A DNA stretch of 64,000 bases. Source: Lewinellaceae bacterium. GTDB taxonomy: Bacteria > Bacteroidota > Bacteroidia > Chitinophagales > Saprospiraceae. Location: assembly GCA_016716135.1 (NCBI GenBank), contig JADJWX010000013.1:62001-126000 (forward strand). The letters are read 5' to 3'. The translations under genes and the position numbers were made by a program. Within the stretch, counting starts at the first letter, position 1. Each line of letters starts with the position of its first letter. Below the pieces are notes generated by a model, which was not told where the DNA came from, did no database searches, and saw only the letters and a list, made by a program, of their open reading frames with translations. Of the stretch, positions 8,211-16,620 are shown one piece after another.

Positions 8211-10790
8211 ATGAAAAAGTTATTTACACTGCTGTTTTTAACCCTCACAGCCGCCGGGTTGTATGCGCAACGCGGCATCGTTTCCGGAAAGGTGACCGAC
8301 CAGGTGACCGGTGAAGCGCTGGCCGGCGCCACAGTTGTCGTTGACGGCGCCACCGGTGGCGTTGCTACGTCGGCCGATGGGACGTTTAGCCTGCCGGTGG
8401 ATGCCGGTGCGCGCACACTTTTGATTTCGTATATCGGTTATCAAACGGCGACGGTGCCGGTGACGGTTGATGCCGGACAAACCGTGAACGCCGATGTTTC
8501 GCTGGAGCCGACGGGCATTCAGGGCGGCGAGATCGTGGTGTCGGCATCCCGGCGCGCTGAAAAACTGACCAATGCCCCGGCCACCATCCAGGTGATCAAC
8601 TCCCGGGCGATCAGCGAACTGCCGTCGTTCAACGTGGCTGAATTGCTGGGCCGCCAGAAAGGCCTCGACTATGTGCGTTCCGGCGTGTTGGGTATCGGCG
8701 TCAATGCGCGCGGATTTAACAGCGCATTTAACCCGAAAAACCTGCAAATCAACGACAACCGTTTTTCCACACTCATCGCTACCGGCCTCCCGCTGGGCGC
8801 GTTGAGCACCACGGTTAAGGAGGATGTCGAGCGTATCGAAGTGATCCTTGGGCCGTCTTCGGCGCTTTACGGTCCGAATGCGCACAACGGCCTGCTGAAC
8901 ACGATTACCAAAGACCCGCGCACCTCGGAAGGTACCACCATCGCCCTGGGCGCCGGCAACCAGAATGTGCTTACCGGCCGCCTGCGCCATGCCATGAAAC
9001 TCAACGACAAGTTTGCCTTCAAGATCAGCGGGGAGTATACCAAGGGCACCGAATTTGATTTTACCGATACGGTTTATGCCGGTGCGGCGGCTTACCCCGA
9101 GTATTTGCTCGACCGCGACTTCAACTCCCTGCGCGGTGAAGCCCAGGTGTACTACAGCGTGAACGATGCGTCCACGATCATTGCCGGTTATGGCGGCAGC
9201 AACAGCAACAACATCGGCAATACCAACGCCGGTCGCAACCAGATCCGCGACTGGCAGGTGCATTGGTTCCAGGGCCGCTACGTATCGCCGCGTTTTTTTG
9301 CCAACCTGTACTACACGCTGAGCTCCACCGATTCCACCTATGCCATGAACCGGCGCACCGTGAACTACTGGTCGTATAAAAATGCGGGCTTCTCGGAAGC
9401 GGTTTCGCGGGAAAAATCCATCAGCTCGCAGTATTTCCCACTCAGCGATTCCACCGGTCTCGACCTGGCACGCGGGGCTTTGTTTCAGGACAAATCCAAC
9501 CGCCTGAACGGCGAAGTGCAGTACAACAACTCGCTGGGAAATATTTTCGATTTTATCGTCGGCGCCCAGTACCAGCGTGATGTGGCCAACAGCAACAACA
9601 CCTACCTGATCGACGCGGACGGCGCCATCGAGATCAACCAGATCGGCGGCTACCTCCAGCTGGAGCGCAAATTCGGCACCCATTTTCGCGCGGTTGCCGC
9701 TGCGCGGGCCGATAACCACGACCTGTACGGGTTCAACTTCATCCCGAAGGCCGCACTTGTTTACACCACCGACAACAGCGCACTCCGGCTCACCTACGGC
9801 CAGGGAATTGCCGCGCCCACCATTCTCAACCTGGAAGCCAATATTTTCGGCGGCTTGCTCCTGGGCAACGGCGAGGGTTTCACGATCCGCGAGTTCGACG
9901 TGACGACAAATCAGCCCGTCGGCGATTACACCGTGGATAAACTGGTGGTGGAAAAAATCCAGACGGTTGAATTGGGGTATAAAGCCCAGCTGGGCAAACG
10001 CGTTTACCTGGATGCCAGCGCCTACTACAATGTCTCCGAAAACTTCCTGAGCCCGGCCATCAATGTGGCTGCCGACCGCGAACTCATCGACCACGACAAC
10101 AACCCGGCAACGCCGAATATTTTCAAATACCGCGGCTATGCCATCAAACGCGGCAACGAAGATCTCGCCAATTTCACGACGACGACCACGCTGCCCGACG
10201 GCTCGCGCGGCGCCGACCTGATTTTGACCTACGTCAATTTCGGACAGGTAAAAACATACGGCTTCGATGTTGGCCTGAATGTCAATTTGCTGGAAGGGCT
10301 TACCGGCACCTTGAACTACTCCTATTTCGGCTACGACCTGGATGCCAACGACCCGAAAAACGACGGCAACCGCGACGGCAAAGTCAACGAAAACGACTTG
10401 CCGATCAACACACCCGAACATAAGATCGGACTGGGGCTAAACTTCAGCCGCGGCAATTTCTTCGCCACTGCTTTCGGGCGCTGGGTGGCGGAGTATGATT
10501 TCTTTTCAGGGATCAATGTTGCGGCAAAAACAAACACTGATCTGATTTACGGCGGTATGCCGGTGGTGGAAAACGCCCGGGTGGGCACTTCCTTCAACTA
10601 CGGCCCGCTGGGCGGCTTTTTCAACCTTGATCTGGGTGTGGGTTATACTTTTGCCAAGCGCTATACGCTGTCGGCGCAGGTGGTGAACGCGCTCAATCAG
10701 GATGTGCGGGAGTTTGTGGCCTCGCCCATTATCAAGCCGCTGTATTCCGTTGAACTGAAAGTGAATTTGCCCGGGATCGGTCGGAAATAG
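8211..10790 (+). CDS. TonB-dependent outer-membrane receptor with carboxypeptidase-regulatory-like N-terminal domain
   Basis: About 859 residues. MKKLFTLLFLTLTAAGLYAQ is a signal peptide. Residues of about 22-105 form a CarboxypepD_reg-like domain (GIVSGKVTDQVTGEALAGAT), normal in Bacteroidota receptors. A plug domain follows (EIVVSASRRAEKLTNAPATI to VEDVERIEVILGPSSALYGP), then the 22-strand barrel. Such receptors import scarce ligands across the outer membrane using the TonB-ExbBD system. The ligand is not evident, and no SusD partner lies next to it, so a SusCD glycan system is unlikely. I start it at the ATG at 8211, which opens the signal peptide, rather than an in-frame ATG 21 bp upstream. 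Confidence 0.92.
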   Translation: MKKLFTLLFLTLTAAGLYAQRGIVSGKVTDQVTGEALAGATVVVDGATGGVATSADGTFSLPVDAGARTLLISYIGYQTATVPVTVDAGQTVNADVSLEPTGIQGGEIVVSASRRAEKLTNAPATIQVINSRAISELPSFNVAELLGRQKGLDYVRSGVLGIGVNARGFNSAFNPKNLQINDNRFSTLIATGLPLGALSTTVKEDVERIEVILGPSSALYGPNAHNGLLNTITKDPRTSEGTTIALGAGNQNVLTGRLRHAMKLNDKFAFKISGEYTKGTEFDFTDTVYAGAAAYPEYLLDRDFNSLRGEAQVYYSVNDASTIIAGYGGSNSNNIGNTNAGRNQIRDWQVHWFQGRYVSPRFFANLYYTLSSTDSTYAMNRRTVNYWSYKNAGFSEAVSREKSISSQYFPLSDSTGLDLARGALFQDKSNRLNGEVQYNNSLGNIFDFIVGAQYQRDVANSNNTYLIDADGAIEINQIGGYLQLERKFGTHFRAVAAARADNHDLYGFNFIPKAALVYTTDNSALRLTYGQGIAAPTILNLEANIFGGLLLGNGEGFTIREFDVTTNQPVGDYTVDKLVVEKIQTVELGYKAQLGKRVYLDASAYYNVSENFLSPAINVAADRELIDHDNNPATPNIFKYRGYAIKRGNEDLANFTTTTTLPDGSRGADLILTYVNFGQVKTYGFDVGLNVNLLEGLTGTLNYSYFGYDLDANDPKNDGNRDGKVNENDLPINTPEHKIGLGLNFSRGNFFATAFGRWVAEYDFFSGINVAAKTNTDLIYGGMPVVENARVGTSFNYGPLGGFFNLDLGVGYTFAKRYTLSAQVVNALNQDVREFVASPIIKPLYSVELKVNLPGIGRK

Positions 10791-10852
10791 TGTTTTTGAG
10801 CGGATGTGTCCCTAGAGTATGTCTAGATGATTCTGATGCCCGGCACGACAAC

Positions 10853-11099
10853 CTTTTCACCACAACATGAGTCATCCCGAATTTTTCCATAAAAAAGACC
10901 TCGGAGAGGTCAAATATTTGTAGAAATGCTCCGGTTACCCGTTGCCCGACCTCGGCGAGGTCGAATATCCAGGTGCTAACTCCTGCACATGCGACCTCTC
11001 CGAGGTCGTCGAGCGCCCTTAAATCTCTGATCTACAAATATTTGACTTCTCCGAAGTCATTTTAAAAATTCGGGATGACTCATGTTTGCGGTGAAAAAA
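10853..11099. repeat. Foldback element containing repeated GACCTCnGnGAGGTC palindromes
   Basis: The outer arms CATGAGTCATCCCGAATTTTT (10866-10886) and the reverse complement at 11064-11084 match perfectly; the similarity continues outward (TTTTCACC) and inward (a shared CAAATATTTGTAGA). Inside sit four short palindromes of one type: GACCTCGGAGAGGTC, GACCTCGGCGAGGTC, GACCTCTCCGAGGTC and GACTTCTCCGAAGTC. The element is non-coding, about 250 bp, and lies between the TonB receptor and the ketoacyl-synthase-like gene. Confidence 0.75.
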
Positions 11100-11196
11100 A
11101 TCTGTTGCGGGCAATTTTTGGAATCGGCTCAGGATACAGTTCAACCCGGCTCCGGTATTTTAGAACAAGTTTTGATTTTTAAATATTCACTGCTCC

Positions 11197-12189
11197 ATGC
11201 GCAATGCCGTAATCGCCTCGGTGTCTGCTTATGCTCCCGAACAGCGGATCAGCAATCAATATTTCAACGAACTGCTCGGCGAGGACGTCGATACCTGGCT
11301 GCGTGAAAACGTACAGATTTTCGAACGCCGCTGGTGCGGTCCGGACGAATCCACCGCCGATCTCTGCGAACAGGCGGCCCGGCTGGCGCTCGAACGCGCC
11401 GGGATCAATGCGGAAGCGCTCGATTTGATCGTGCTGGCGACCGATACCCCGGAGTATGTTTCGCCTTCCACGGCCGCAGTTTTGCAGCACCGGATCGGCG
11501 CCCGCCGGGCCGGTACGTTTGACGTAAATACTGCCTGCGCCGGATTTGTCACAGCGCTCGACATCGGCGCCAAATACATCCGCGCCGACGAAAACTACCG
11601 CCACATTTTGGTGCTTGGCGGGTATGCGATGAGCAAGTACCTGAACCTGGAAGATAAAAAAACCGTGACGCTGTTTGCCGACGGCGCCGGGGCTGTTGTG
11701 TTGCGTGCTGAAAATGAGGACGATCACCGCGGCTACCTGGCGAGCGAGCTGCGCTCCAAAGGCGAATACAACAGCTGGATGGGGATTTACGGCGGCGGTA
11801 CCAAGCAGCCTGCGAGCCCGGAGTTGTTGTCCCGGCACGGGCACCAATTGCAGTTTGTGCGCAAATTTCCGCCCGAACTGAATCCCGAAACCTGGGCTGA
11901 TATGGCGCAAACGCTGTGCCGCCGTATCGGTGTGGCGCCCGGGGATGTGCAGCATTTTTTTATCACCCAGATCAACATCAACAGCATTCGCGAAACCCTC
12001 GACCGCCTGGGTGTGCCCCACGACCGCGCAACAACGATCATGCATAGTTACGGTTATACCGGCTCGGCCTGTATCCCAATGGCTTTGAACGAAGCCTGGG
12101 AACAGGGCCGGGTCCGTGCCGGCGACCTGTGTTTTTTCATTGGCTCGGGCGGTGGGTTGGCCTTTGCGAGTGCGGCGTTCCGAATTTGA
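11197..12189 (+). CDS. 3-oxoacyl-ACP synthase III-like protein with altered catalytic triad
   Basis: A 330-residue thiolase-fold protein of the FabH type. The nucleophile is present (NTACAGF, Cys114), as are the GGYAM, FADGAGAVVL and C-terminal GSGGGLAFASAAF segments. In FabH the His of VPHQAN and the Asn of GNTSAAS complete the triad. Here the matching segments read ITQIN (Gln258) and GYTGSA (Tyr287), so both are replaced. That makes the standard decarboxylative condensation doubtful; an acyl-transfer or other thioester reaction is possible. An acyl-CoA ligase gene follows 85 bp downstream, which suggests the two act on one acyl substrate. Confidence 0.85.
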   Translation: MRNAVIASVSAYAPEQRISNQYFNELLGEDVDTWLRENVQIFERRWCGPDESTADLCEQAARLALERAGINAEALDLIVLATDTPEYVSPSTAAVLQHRIGARRAGTFDVNTACAGFVTALDIGAKYIRADENYRHILVLGGYAMSKYLNLEDKKTVTLFADGAGAVVLRAENEDDHRGYLASELRSKGEYNSWMGIYGGGTKQPASPELLSRHGHQLQFVRKFPPELNPETWADMAQTLCRRIGVAPGDVQHFFITQININSIRETLDRLGVPHDRATTIMHSYGYTGSACIPMALNEAWEQGRVRAGDLCFFIGSGGGLAFASAAFRI

Positions 12190-12191
12190 GG

Positions 12192-12264
12192 TTTTTTTAC
12201 CGCAAGGCGCGAAGACGCAAAAGGTATTTCTTGGCGTCTTCGCGCCTTGGCGGTGAAAAAAAAA
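12192..12264. repeat. Hairpin between two acyl-metabolism genes
   Basis: The segments TTACCGCAAGGCGCGAAGACGC and GCGTCTTCGCGCCTTGGCGG pair over about 20 bp around a loop of 15-20 bp, with T and A runs outside. A perfect pairing block is CAAGGCGCGAAGACGC. It may act as an attenuator or processing site between the two genes, or be a dispersed palindrome. Confidence 0.65.
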
Positions 12265-12274
12265 TTAGCGCAGA

Positions 12275-13771
12275 ATGACAGACTGGTCAGCAAAATGGGC
12301 ACTGTACAGCCCGGACAAGATTGCCTTCAAGGAATTCGAAACCGGGCGGACACTTACCTACGGGCAGCTGCACCGCCTGGGCAACCGCCTGGCGCAGCAC
12401 CTGCACCGGCATTTTGGCATCGAAAAAGGCGACCGCGTGGCGGTATTGTCCGAGCATTGCCTGGAGTACACGTTGTTGTTTGCCGCTGCGCAAAAACTGG
12501 GGTTCATGCTCGTGCCGCTCAACTACCGGCTGGCAGCACCCGAAATTGACTACCTGCTGCAATCGGCCCAACCGCGCCTTGTTTTGGCGGAAGCCAAATA
12601 CCAGAAACTACTCGACAGTGCCCCGGGAACGGCCAAAATTCCGTGCCGCTGGACGCTGGAAGCGCTGGCGGAATTCACCAACCCCGCTCTCGAACATCCT
12701 GCGGACGCCCATTTTGACAACCGCCCGATCGACGGGAACGACCCGGTTTTTATCCTGTACACCTCCGGCACCACGGGTTTTCCCAAAGGCGCCCTGTACA
12801 CCCACAACATGCTGTTTTGGAACAGCATTAATACGGCCATCTCACTGATCGTTAACTCCGAAAGCCGGACCCTCAACGTGATGCCGCCGTTCCACACCGG
12901 CGGCTGGAACGTGCTGCTGACCCCGTTTTGGCACCACGGCGCGTACACCTGTTTGTTTAAAAAATTTGAAGCGGCGGCGGTGCTGGAAGCGCTGGCTCGC
13001 GAACGCTGCACCCTGTTTATGGGCGTACCCACCATGCTCAAAATGCTGGCTGCCGAGCCGGGTTTTGAGTCGGCCGACCTGAGCAGTTTGCTTTACATTA
13101 TCGTTGGCGGCGAGCCCATGCCCATCCCGCTCATCGAGACCTAGCATGCCAAAGGCATTTTTATCCGTCAGGGCTACGGCATGACCGAGGTGGGCCCCAA
13201 CCTGACGTCGCTGCACCACAGCGACGCCGTGCGCAAAAAAGGCAGCATCGGGCGTCCCAATTTTTATGTGGAAACCTGTATTGCCGGCGACGACGGGCGC
13301 CCAATGCCCGCCAATGTTCCCGGTGAACTGCTCCTGCGCGGCCCCATGGTCACCCCCGGCTACTGGCAAAATCCCGACGCCACGTTAGCGGCCATTCGCG
13401 ACGGCTGGTTTCACAGCGGCGACCTGGCCCGGATGGATGAAGACGGTTACCTCTACATCGTCGACCGGGTGAAAAACATGTTTATTTCCGGCGGCGAAAA
13501 TGTGTATCCGGCGGAGGTCGAACGCGTATTGCTGGAGCACCCGGCGGTGTCGGAGGCGGCAGTGATCGGGGTGCCAGATGAAAAATGGGGTGAAGTGGGC
13601 CGCGCTTTTGTGGTGTTAAAACCGGGGGGGGCCATCGCCGAAACCGACCTGCTTGAATTTTGCCGGTCCCGCCTGGCAAAATTCAAAGTGCCGCGCGCGG
13701 TGGTTTTTTTACCGGCTTTGCCGAAAAATGATACGGGCAAGATCAACCGGCAGGCCCTGAGGCAAGCCTGA
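12275..13771 (+). pseudogene. Acyl-CoA synthetase (AMP-forming ligase) gene with an in-frame amber codon
   Basis: One frame of 498 codons plus stop encodes an ANL-superfamily ligase but is broken by TAG at 13142-13144 (codon 290). Before it lie the P-loop region YTSGTTGFPKGALYTH and the GGEPMP segment; after it lie RQGYGMTEVGP, the hinge DRVKNMFISGGENVYPAEVE and the C-terminal PKNDTGKINRQAL with the catalytic lysine. The codon was probably CAG (Gln), one transition away. The family activates carboxylic acids to acyl-adenylates and then thioesters. As read, the first product lacks the C-terminal domain and would be inactive unless the stop is suppressed or is a sequence error. Confidence 0.85.
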
Positions 13772-13798
13772 CCGCGGCAGCAACATCAACCGGATGCG

Positions 13799-13806
13799 TA
13801 TCTTTG
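13799..13806 (+). promoter_or_regulatory. Possible Bacteroidota -7 element
   Basis: TATCTTTG fits the TAnnTTTG -7 consensus of the Bacteroidota housekeeping sigma factor and lies about 30 bp before the ATG of the small membrane protein. I see no good -33 TTTG at the right distance, so support is moderate. Confidence 0.35.
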
Positions 13807-13836
13807 GGCAATTAAAAATCAGAACTACCCGTACCC

Positions 13837-13995
13837 ATGTTCCGACGTCATACCCGCGAGCCCTTTCCCGTCCGCAACATCATTGTCCTGTCCATCGTCA
13901 TGCTGGTTGTGTTGGCTTTTATCCTGCACCAGTTAAAAAAGGCGGAACAGGAACCACCCGCCAATCAGCCGTTGATCATCGAACAAAACGGCTAG
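13837..13995 (+). CDS. Small single-span membrane protein (52 residues)
   Basis: The ATG at 13837 opens a 52-codon frame ending TAG at 13993-13995. A basic start (MFRRHTREPFPVR) precedes a single hydrophobic helix (NIIVLSIVMLVVLAFILHQL) and a short polar tail rich in Gln, Glu and Pro. The positive-inside rule predicts a cytoplasmic N-terminus. It lies 65 bp after the ligase gene on the same strand. A similar size and layout occur in many unnamed small membrane proteins; no function is known to me. Confidence 0.6.
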   Translation: MFRRHTREPFPVRNIIVLSIVMLVVLAFILHQLKKAEQEPPANQPLIIEQNG

Positions 13996-14028
13996 TTCTC
14001 TTGCCCGTAATGATGCGTAGGGGCGCCC

Positions 14029-14628
14029 CTACAGGGCATCAAAAATGGCGTCGATTTCGTCGAATGATTTTACGCCGATTTGTTCTTCTTCGCCGCCGCG
14101 CAGGGCCAGGCCGGTTGGTTGCAATTGGTCGAGCAGGGTTGCCAGTGCATCGGCGGGCAGGTTGACGTCGAGCAGGGTGGGGTAGGCCATGAACAGGTTT
14201 TTCCAGGCCGTTTTGTGTGCTTTCAGGAGTTCGGCGGTATTTTTTTGAGCAGAAAAGTCCAGGAGAAACCAGGTAACGCAGGGGGCGTTTTTTTGAAAAA
14301 CAGATTCCAGTTCGCTTGGGTTGCCGGTTGCGGGTACGGATAAAATCACCTCCAGGTTTTTGAGCAGGTCCAGGTTATCTATCAGACCCACCTGCACGGT
14401 GTCCAGTTCAAAAAAACGGGCGGCTTCCAGTACGGTAGCGGCCGGTGTTTTCCCAAATTCGCCAACAATTTTCGGACCTTCCACCCATTCGCGGATGGCT
14501 TTCATAAAAATCGGGTCGAGGTAACCTTCGGTACCTTCTTCCAGGTTGAAGCCGAGGAAGTCTACTCCTTTGGCGGCAAAATACCGGGCATCCGTAAGGT
14601 TGGTGATGGTGGAGGCTTTTATCAGCAT
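14029..14628 (-). CDS. TrpF-like (phosphoribosylanthranilate isomerase fold) protein
   Basis: A 199-residue protein whose start IKASTITNLTDARYFAAKGVD aligns with the TrpF start pattern VKICGITNLEDA. TVQVGLID corresponds to the AVQLHG segment and FLLDFSA to the ILLD strand with the catalytic Asp. The catalytic Cys of KICG is replaced by Ser (KAST), and the phosphate-binding SSGVE segment reads RGGEEE. It is therefore a diverged barrel of the TrpF type, probably not a tryptophan enzyme; no other trp gene is nearby. The stop codon lies inside a 16-bp palindrome at 14017-14032. Confidence 0.65.
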   Translation of the reverse strand: MLIKASTITNLTDARYFAAKGVDFLGFNLEEGTEGYLDPIFMKAIREWVEGPKIVGEFGKTPAATVLEAARFFELDTVQVGLIDNLDLLKNLEVILSVPATGNPSELESVFQKNAPCVTWFLLDFSAQKNTAELLKAHKTAWKNLFMAYPTLLDVNLPADALATLLDQLQPTGLALRGGEEEQIGVKSFDEIDAIFDAL

Positions 14629-14831
14629 ATTTTTAGATTCTAAGGTTGCTGGTTACTGGCCAGAGGGTTACTGGTTGATACCATTCCGGGAAGTTGAAAG
14701 CCAGAAACCTTCAAACCAGAAACCCTCCAACCTTTTTTGAAGGACAAAAATGCCACATTCCCGGCAAATTGCCGGATTTTTGCCGCGCGCCACCAAAAGC
14801 CGCGCATTCCAATCAACAGCAGCCATCCATC

Positions 14832-15884
14832 GTGAAAAGATCATATCTCTGGATATTCCTGACCATTTGTGTCCTGGCAATCGCCTGGAAACTGTATCAA
14901 AATAAAGAACAATCCAAACGCGAAGCCGCCCTGGCGCAAGTGACCCGGGCTTTTGTGCCGGTGGAAGTTGCCCCGGTGGAGGCTGAAGTATTGGCGAATA
15001 CCCTCGAAGCGAACGGCATTTTTCTGCCGGCAAAGGAAATGTTTGTGATTTCCGAAACGCAGGGCCGCGTTGTGCAGGTGTACAAAAACAAAGGCGAATG
15101 GGTGAATGAGGGCGACTTGATTGCCAAGGTGGACGATGAGTTGCTGAACACCGAACTGGAGGCCACCCAAGCCAATATCGCCAAACTCAAAAAAGACCGC
15201 GACCGGCTGGGCAACTTGATCGAAGGCGAGGCGGTGGCCAAAAACAAGATCGAGGACATTGAACTGGGCCTCCTGGCTGCCGAAGCCAAGGAAAAAGCGC
15301 TGAAAAAACAGATTGCCAATACCAGCCTGAAAGCGCCGATGAGCGGCACGCTTGGCTTGCGGTTCATCGAGCGCGGCAGCGTGATCGGCCCCGGTATTCA
15401 GGTGGCGCAGATCACCAATTTGGAGAAGTTGTTTCTCATGGTAAAAGTTACCGAACGCGATGTGCTGCACGTCCGCAAAGGCCAGTCGGTTCGGGTGGTT
15501 GCCGATGTGTATCCCGGTCGCGCCATACCGGGCAAGGTGACCAATATTGGATTGCGCGCCGACAATACTTTCAATTACGACGTCGAAATTGAAGTGCCCA
15601 ATCCGAAGGATGCGCCCCTGCGTGCCGGCATGCATGCCCAGGCAAGGTTCACCTTCGATGCCAACCGGCAGGGATTGACGGTGCCGCGCAAAGCGATTGC
15701 CGGCAGTTTGCAGGATGCCAAAGTGTATGTGGTGAAAGACAGTGTGGCCAAACTGCGCCGGGTGCTGGGCGCCGTGTATGGCAACAAAGTCGAAGTACGC
15801 TCCGGCCTTGAAAAAGATGAACTGGTGGTAGTGGCCGGGCAGTTCAATCTGGCCGATGGGGTGCAGGTAGAGGTGGTGGAATGA
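14832..15884 (+). CDS. Efflux RND transporter periplasmic adaptor (HlyD/MFP family)
   Basis: About 350 residues: an N-terminal membrane anchor (YLWIFLTICVLAIAWKLY), a biotinyl-lipoyl-like half domain (ISETQGRVVQVYKNKGEWV), an alpha-helical hairpin (about residues 100-160), the second lipoyl half (SLKAPMSGTLGLRFIERG) and a beta-barrel plus membrane-proximal domain ending GVQVEV. Such adaptors join an inner-membrane RND pump to an outer-membrane channel. I start at GTG 14832 because the anchor follows at once; the frame extends upstream to an ATG at 14694 but that part lacks coding character. No pump or TolC gene follows, as the next gene is on the other strand. Confidence 0.85.
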   Translation: MKRSYLWIFLTICVLAIAWKLYQNKEQSKREAALAQVTRAFVPVEVAPVEAEVLANTLEANGIFLPAKEMFVISETQGRVVQVYKNKGEWVNEGDLIAKVDDELLNTELEATQANIAKLKKDRDRLGNLIEGEAVAKNKIEDIELGLLAAEAKEKALKKQIANTSLKAPMSGTLGLRFIERGSVIGPGIQVAQITNLEKLFLMVKVTERDVLHVRKGQSVRVVADVYPGRAIPGKVTNIGLRADNTFNYDVEIEVPNPKDAPLRAGMHAQARFTFDANRQGLTVPRKAIAGSLQDAKVYVVKDSVAKLRRVLGAVYGNKVEVRSGLEKDELVVVAGQFNLADGVQVEVVE

Positions 15885-15905
15885 GGGGGGCTTGCTCCAC
15901 CGCGG

Positions 15906-15940
15906 TACTCGTCCTACGACTTGAAGTCGTAGGACGAGTA
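15906..15940. repeat. Perfect palindrome, copy A
   Basis: A 35-bp sequence with 17-bp arms (TACTCGTCCTACGACTT and its reverse complement) around a single G. It sits in the 70-bp gap between two converging genes. The same palindrome recurs at 18032-18064, and in split form around 4781-5168. It can form a strong hairpin in either transcript and may serve as a transcription end for both. Confidence 0.85.
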
Positions 15941-15955
15941 GGGCCCGCTCCCCCC

Positions 15956-16444
15956 TCACTCCAACGGCACCTCCACGGCCCGCAAGCGCCGCCGTTCACT
16001 CAACTTCACTTTTTTATGTTTGAAAATCCGGTGCAACAGATAACCTGAAGCCAGCCCGGTGCCCGACACGATAGCCGTGCCGGCGGTAAGTTTGTAATCG
16101 TCAAAAGCTGCACCGACAAGCGCAAAACCAGCCCAGGAAGCGCCAAAAATCATAAAAGATGGCCCCAGGCTGCGCAAAATGCCGGGATGTTGCAAACGGA
16201 TCGCCTCGATGTTGCCTATCGGAATTGGTTTCAAATCAAGCGACACTTTTTGGGAGTCCATCTGGACATCGGTAATCGTGGAAGTGAACCACTCCGTTTC
16301 ACCTTTGAGGCGGTAGGTCAGGTCTTGCCCGACATACATTTTGAGCGTCCGCGCCCGGTTGGCTTTTTCCAATTGAATAAATTTTTGTGCCGGTAAGAGT
16401 ACGGGAAACAGGGCACAGGCAACGAAAAAGACAAGTAGGCGCAT
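15956..16444 (-). CDS. Exported protein of unknown function
   Basis: A 162-residue protein with a signal peptide (MRLLVFFVACALFPVLLPAQ). Residues of about 25-80 look like a small beta domain (GQDLTYRLKGETEWFTSTI, with IPIGNIEAIRL). Two glycine-rich hydrophobic segments follow (FMIFGASWAGFALVGAAF and TAGTAIVSGTGLASGYLL), then a basic tail (HKKVKLSERRRLRAVEV). The layout resembles unnamed Bacteroidota envelope proteins that describe a conversion of a quantity to a membrane site, but I assign no function. Confidence 0.7.
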   Translation of the reverse strand: MRLLVFFVACALFPVLLPAQKFIQLEKANRARTLKMYVGQDLTYRLKGETEWFTSTITDVQMDSQKVSLDLKPIPIGNIEAIRLQHPGILRSLGPSFMIFGASWAGFALVGAAFDDYKLTAGTAIVSGTGLASGYLLHRIFKHKKVKLSERRRLRAVEVPLE

Positions 16445-16620
16445 CGTTCGTTTTTTTATAAAGACAAGAAAAGGTTTGTGTGAATCAAAACAAAATTCCT
16501 AAGGTCCGGTTGCTGAAATTGGCCGTGCTTAGCCAACAAACTCTGGAAACAGGCCTGTCCAGTCGAACATTCTAAATAAAAAAATGCCGACTTTCGCGCT
16601 TCCACCAAATACGATCCGAT

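Noticed and set aside
8238..10421. A 727-codon minus-strand open frame inside the TonB receptor gene
   Set aside because: It lies fully antisense to a clear receptor gene and has no recognisable domains; it is a codon-bias shadow.
10895..11056. Repeated GACCTCGGAGAGGTC units as a possible CRISPR array
   Set aside because: Only four short units, with irregular spacing and variable centres, inside foldback arms, and no cas genes nearby.
13142..13144. Amber codon as pyrrolysine or another recoded residue
   Set aside because: No pyl genes are seen, the family does not use recoded residues, and TAG ends other genes here normally.
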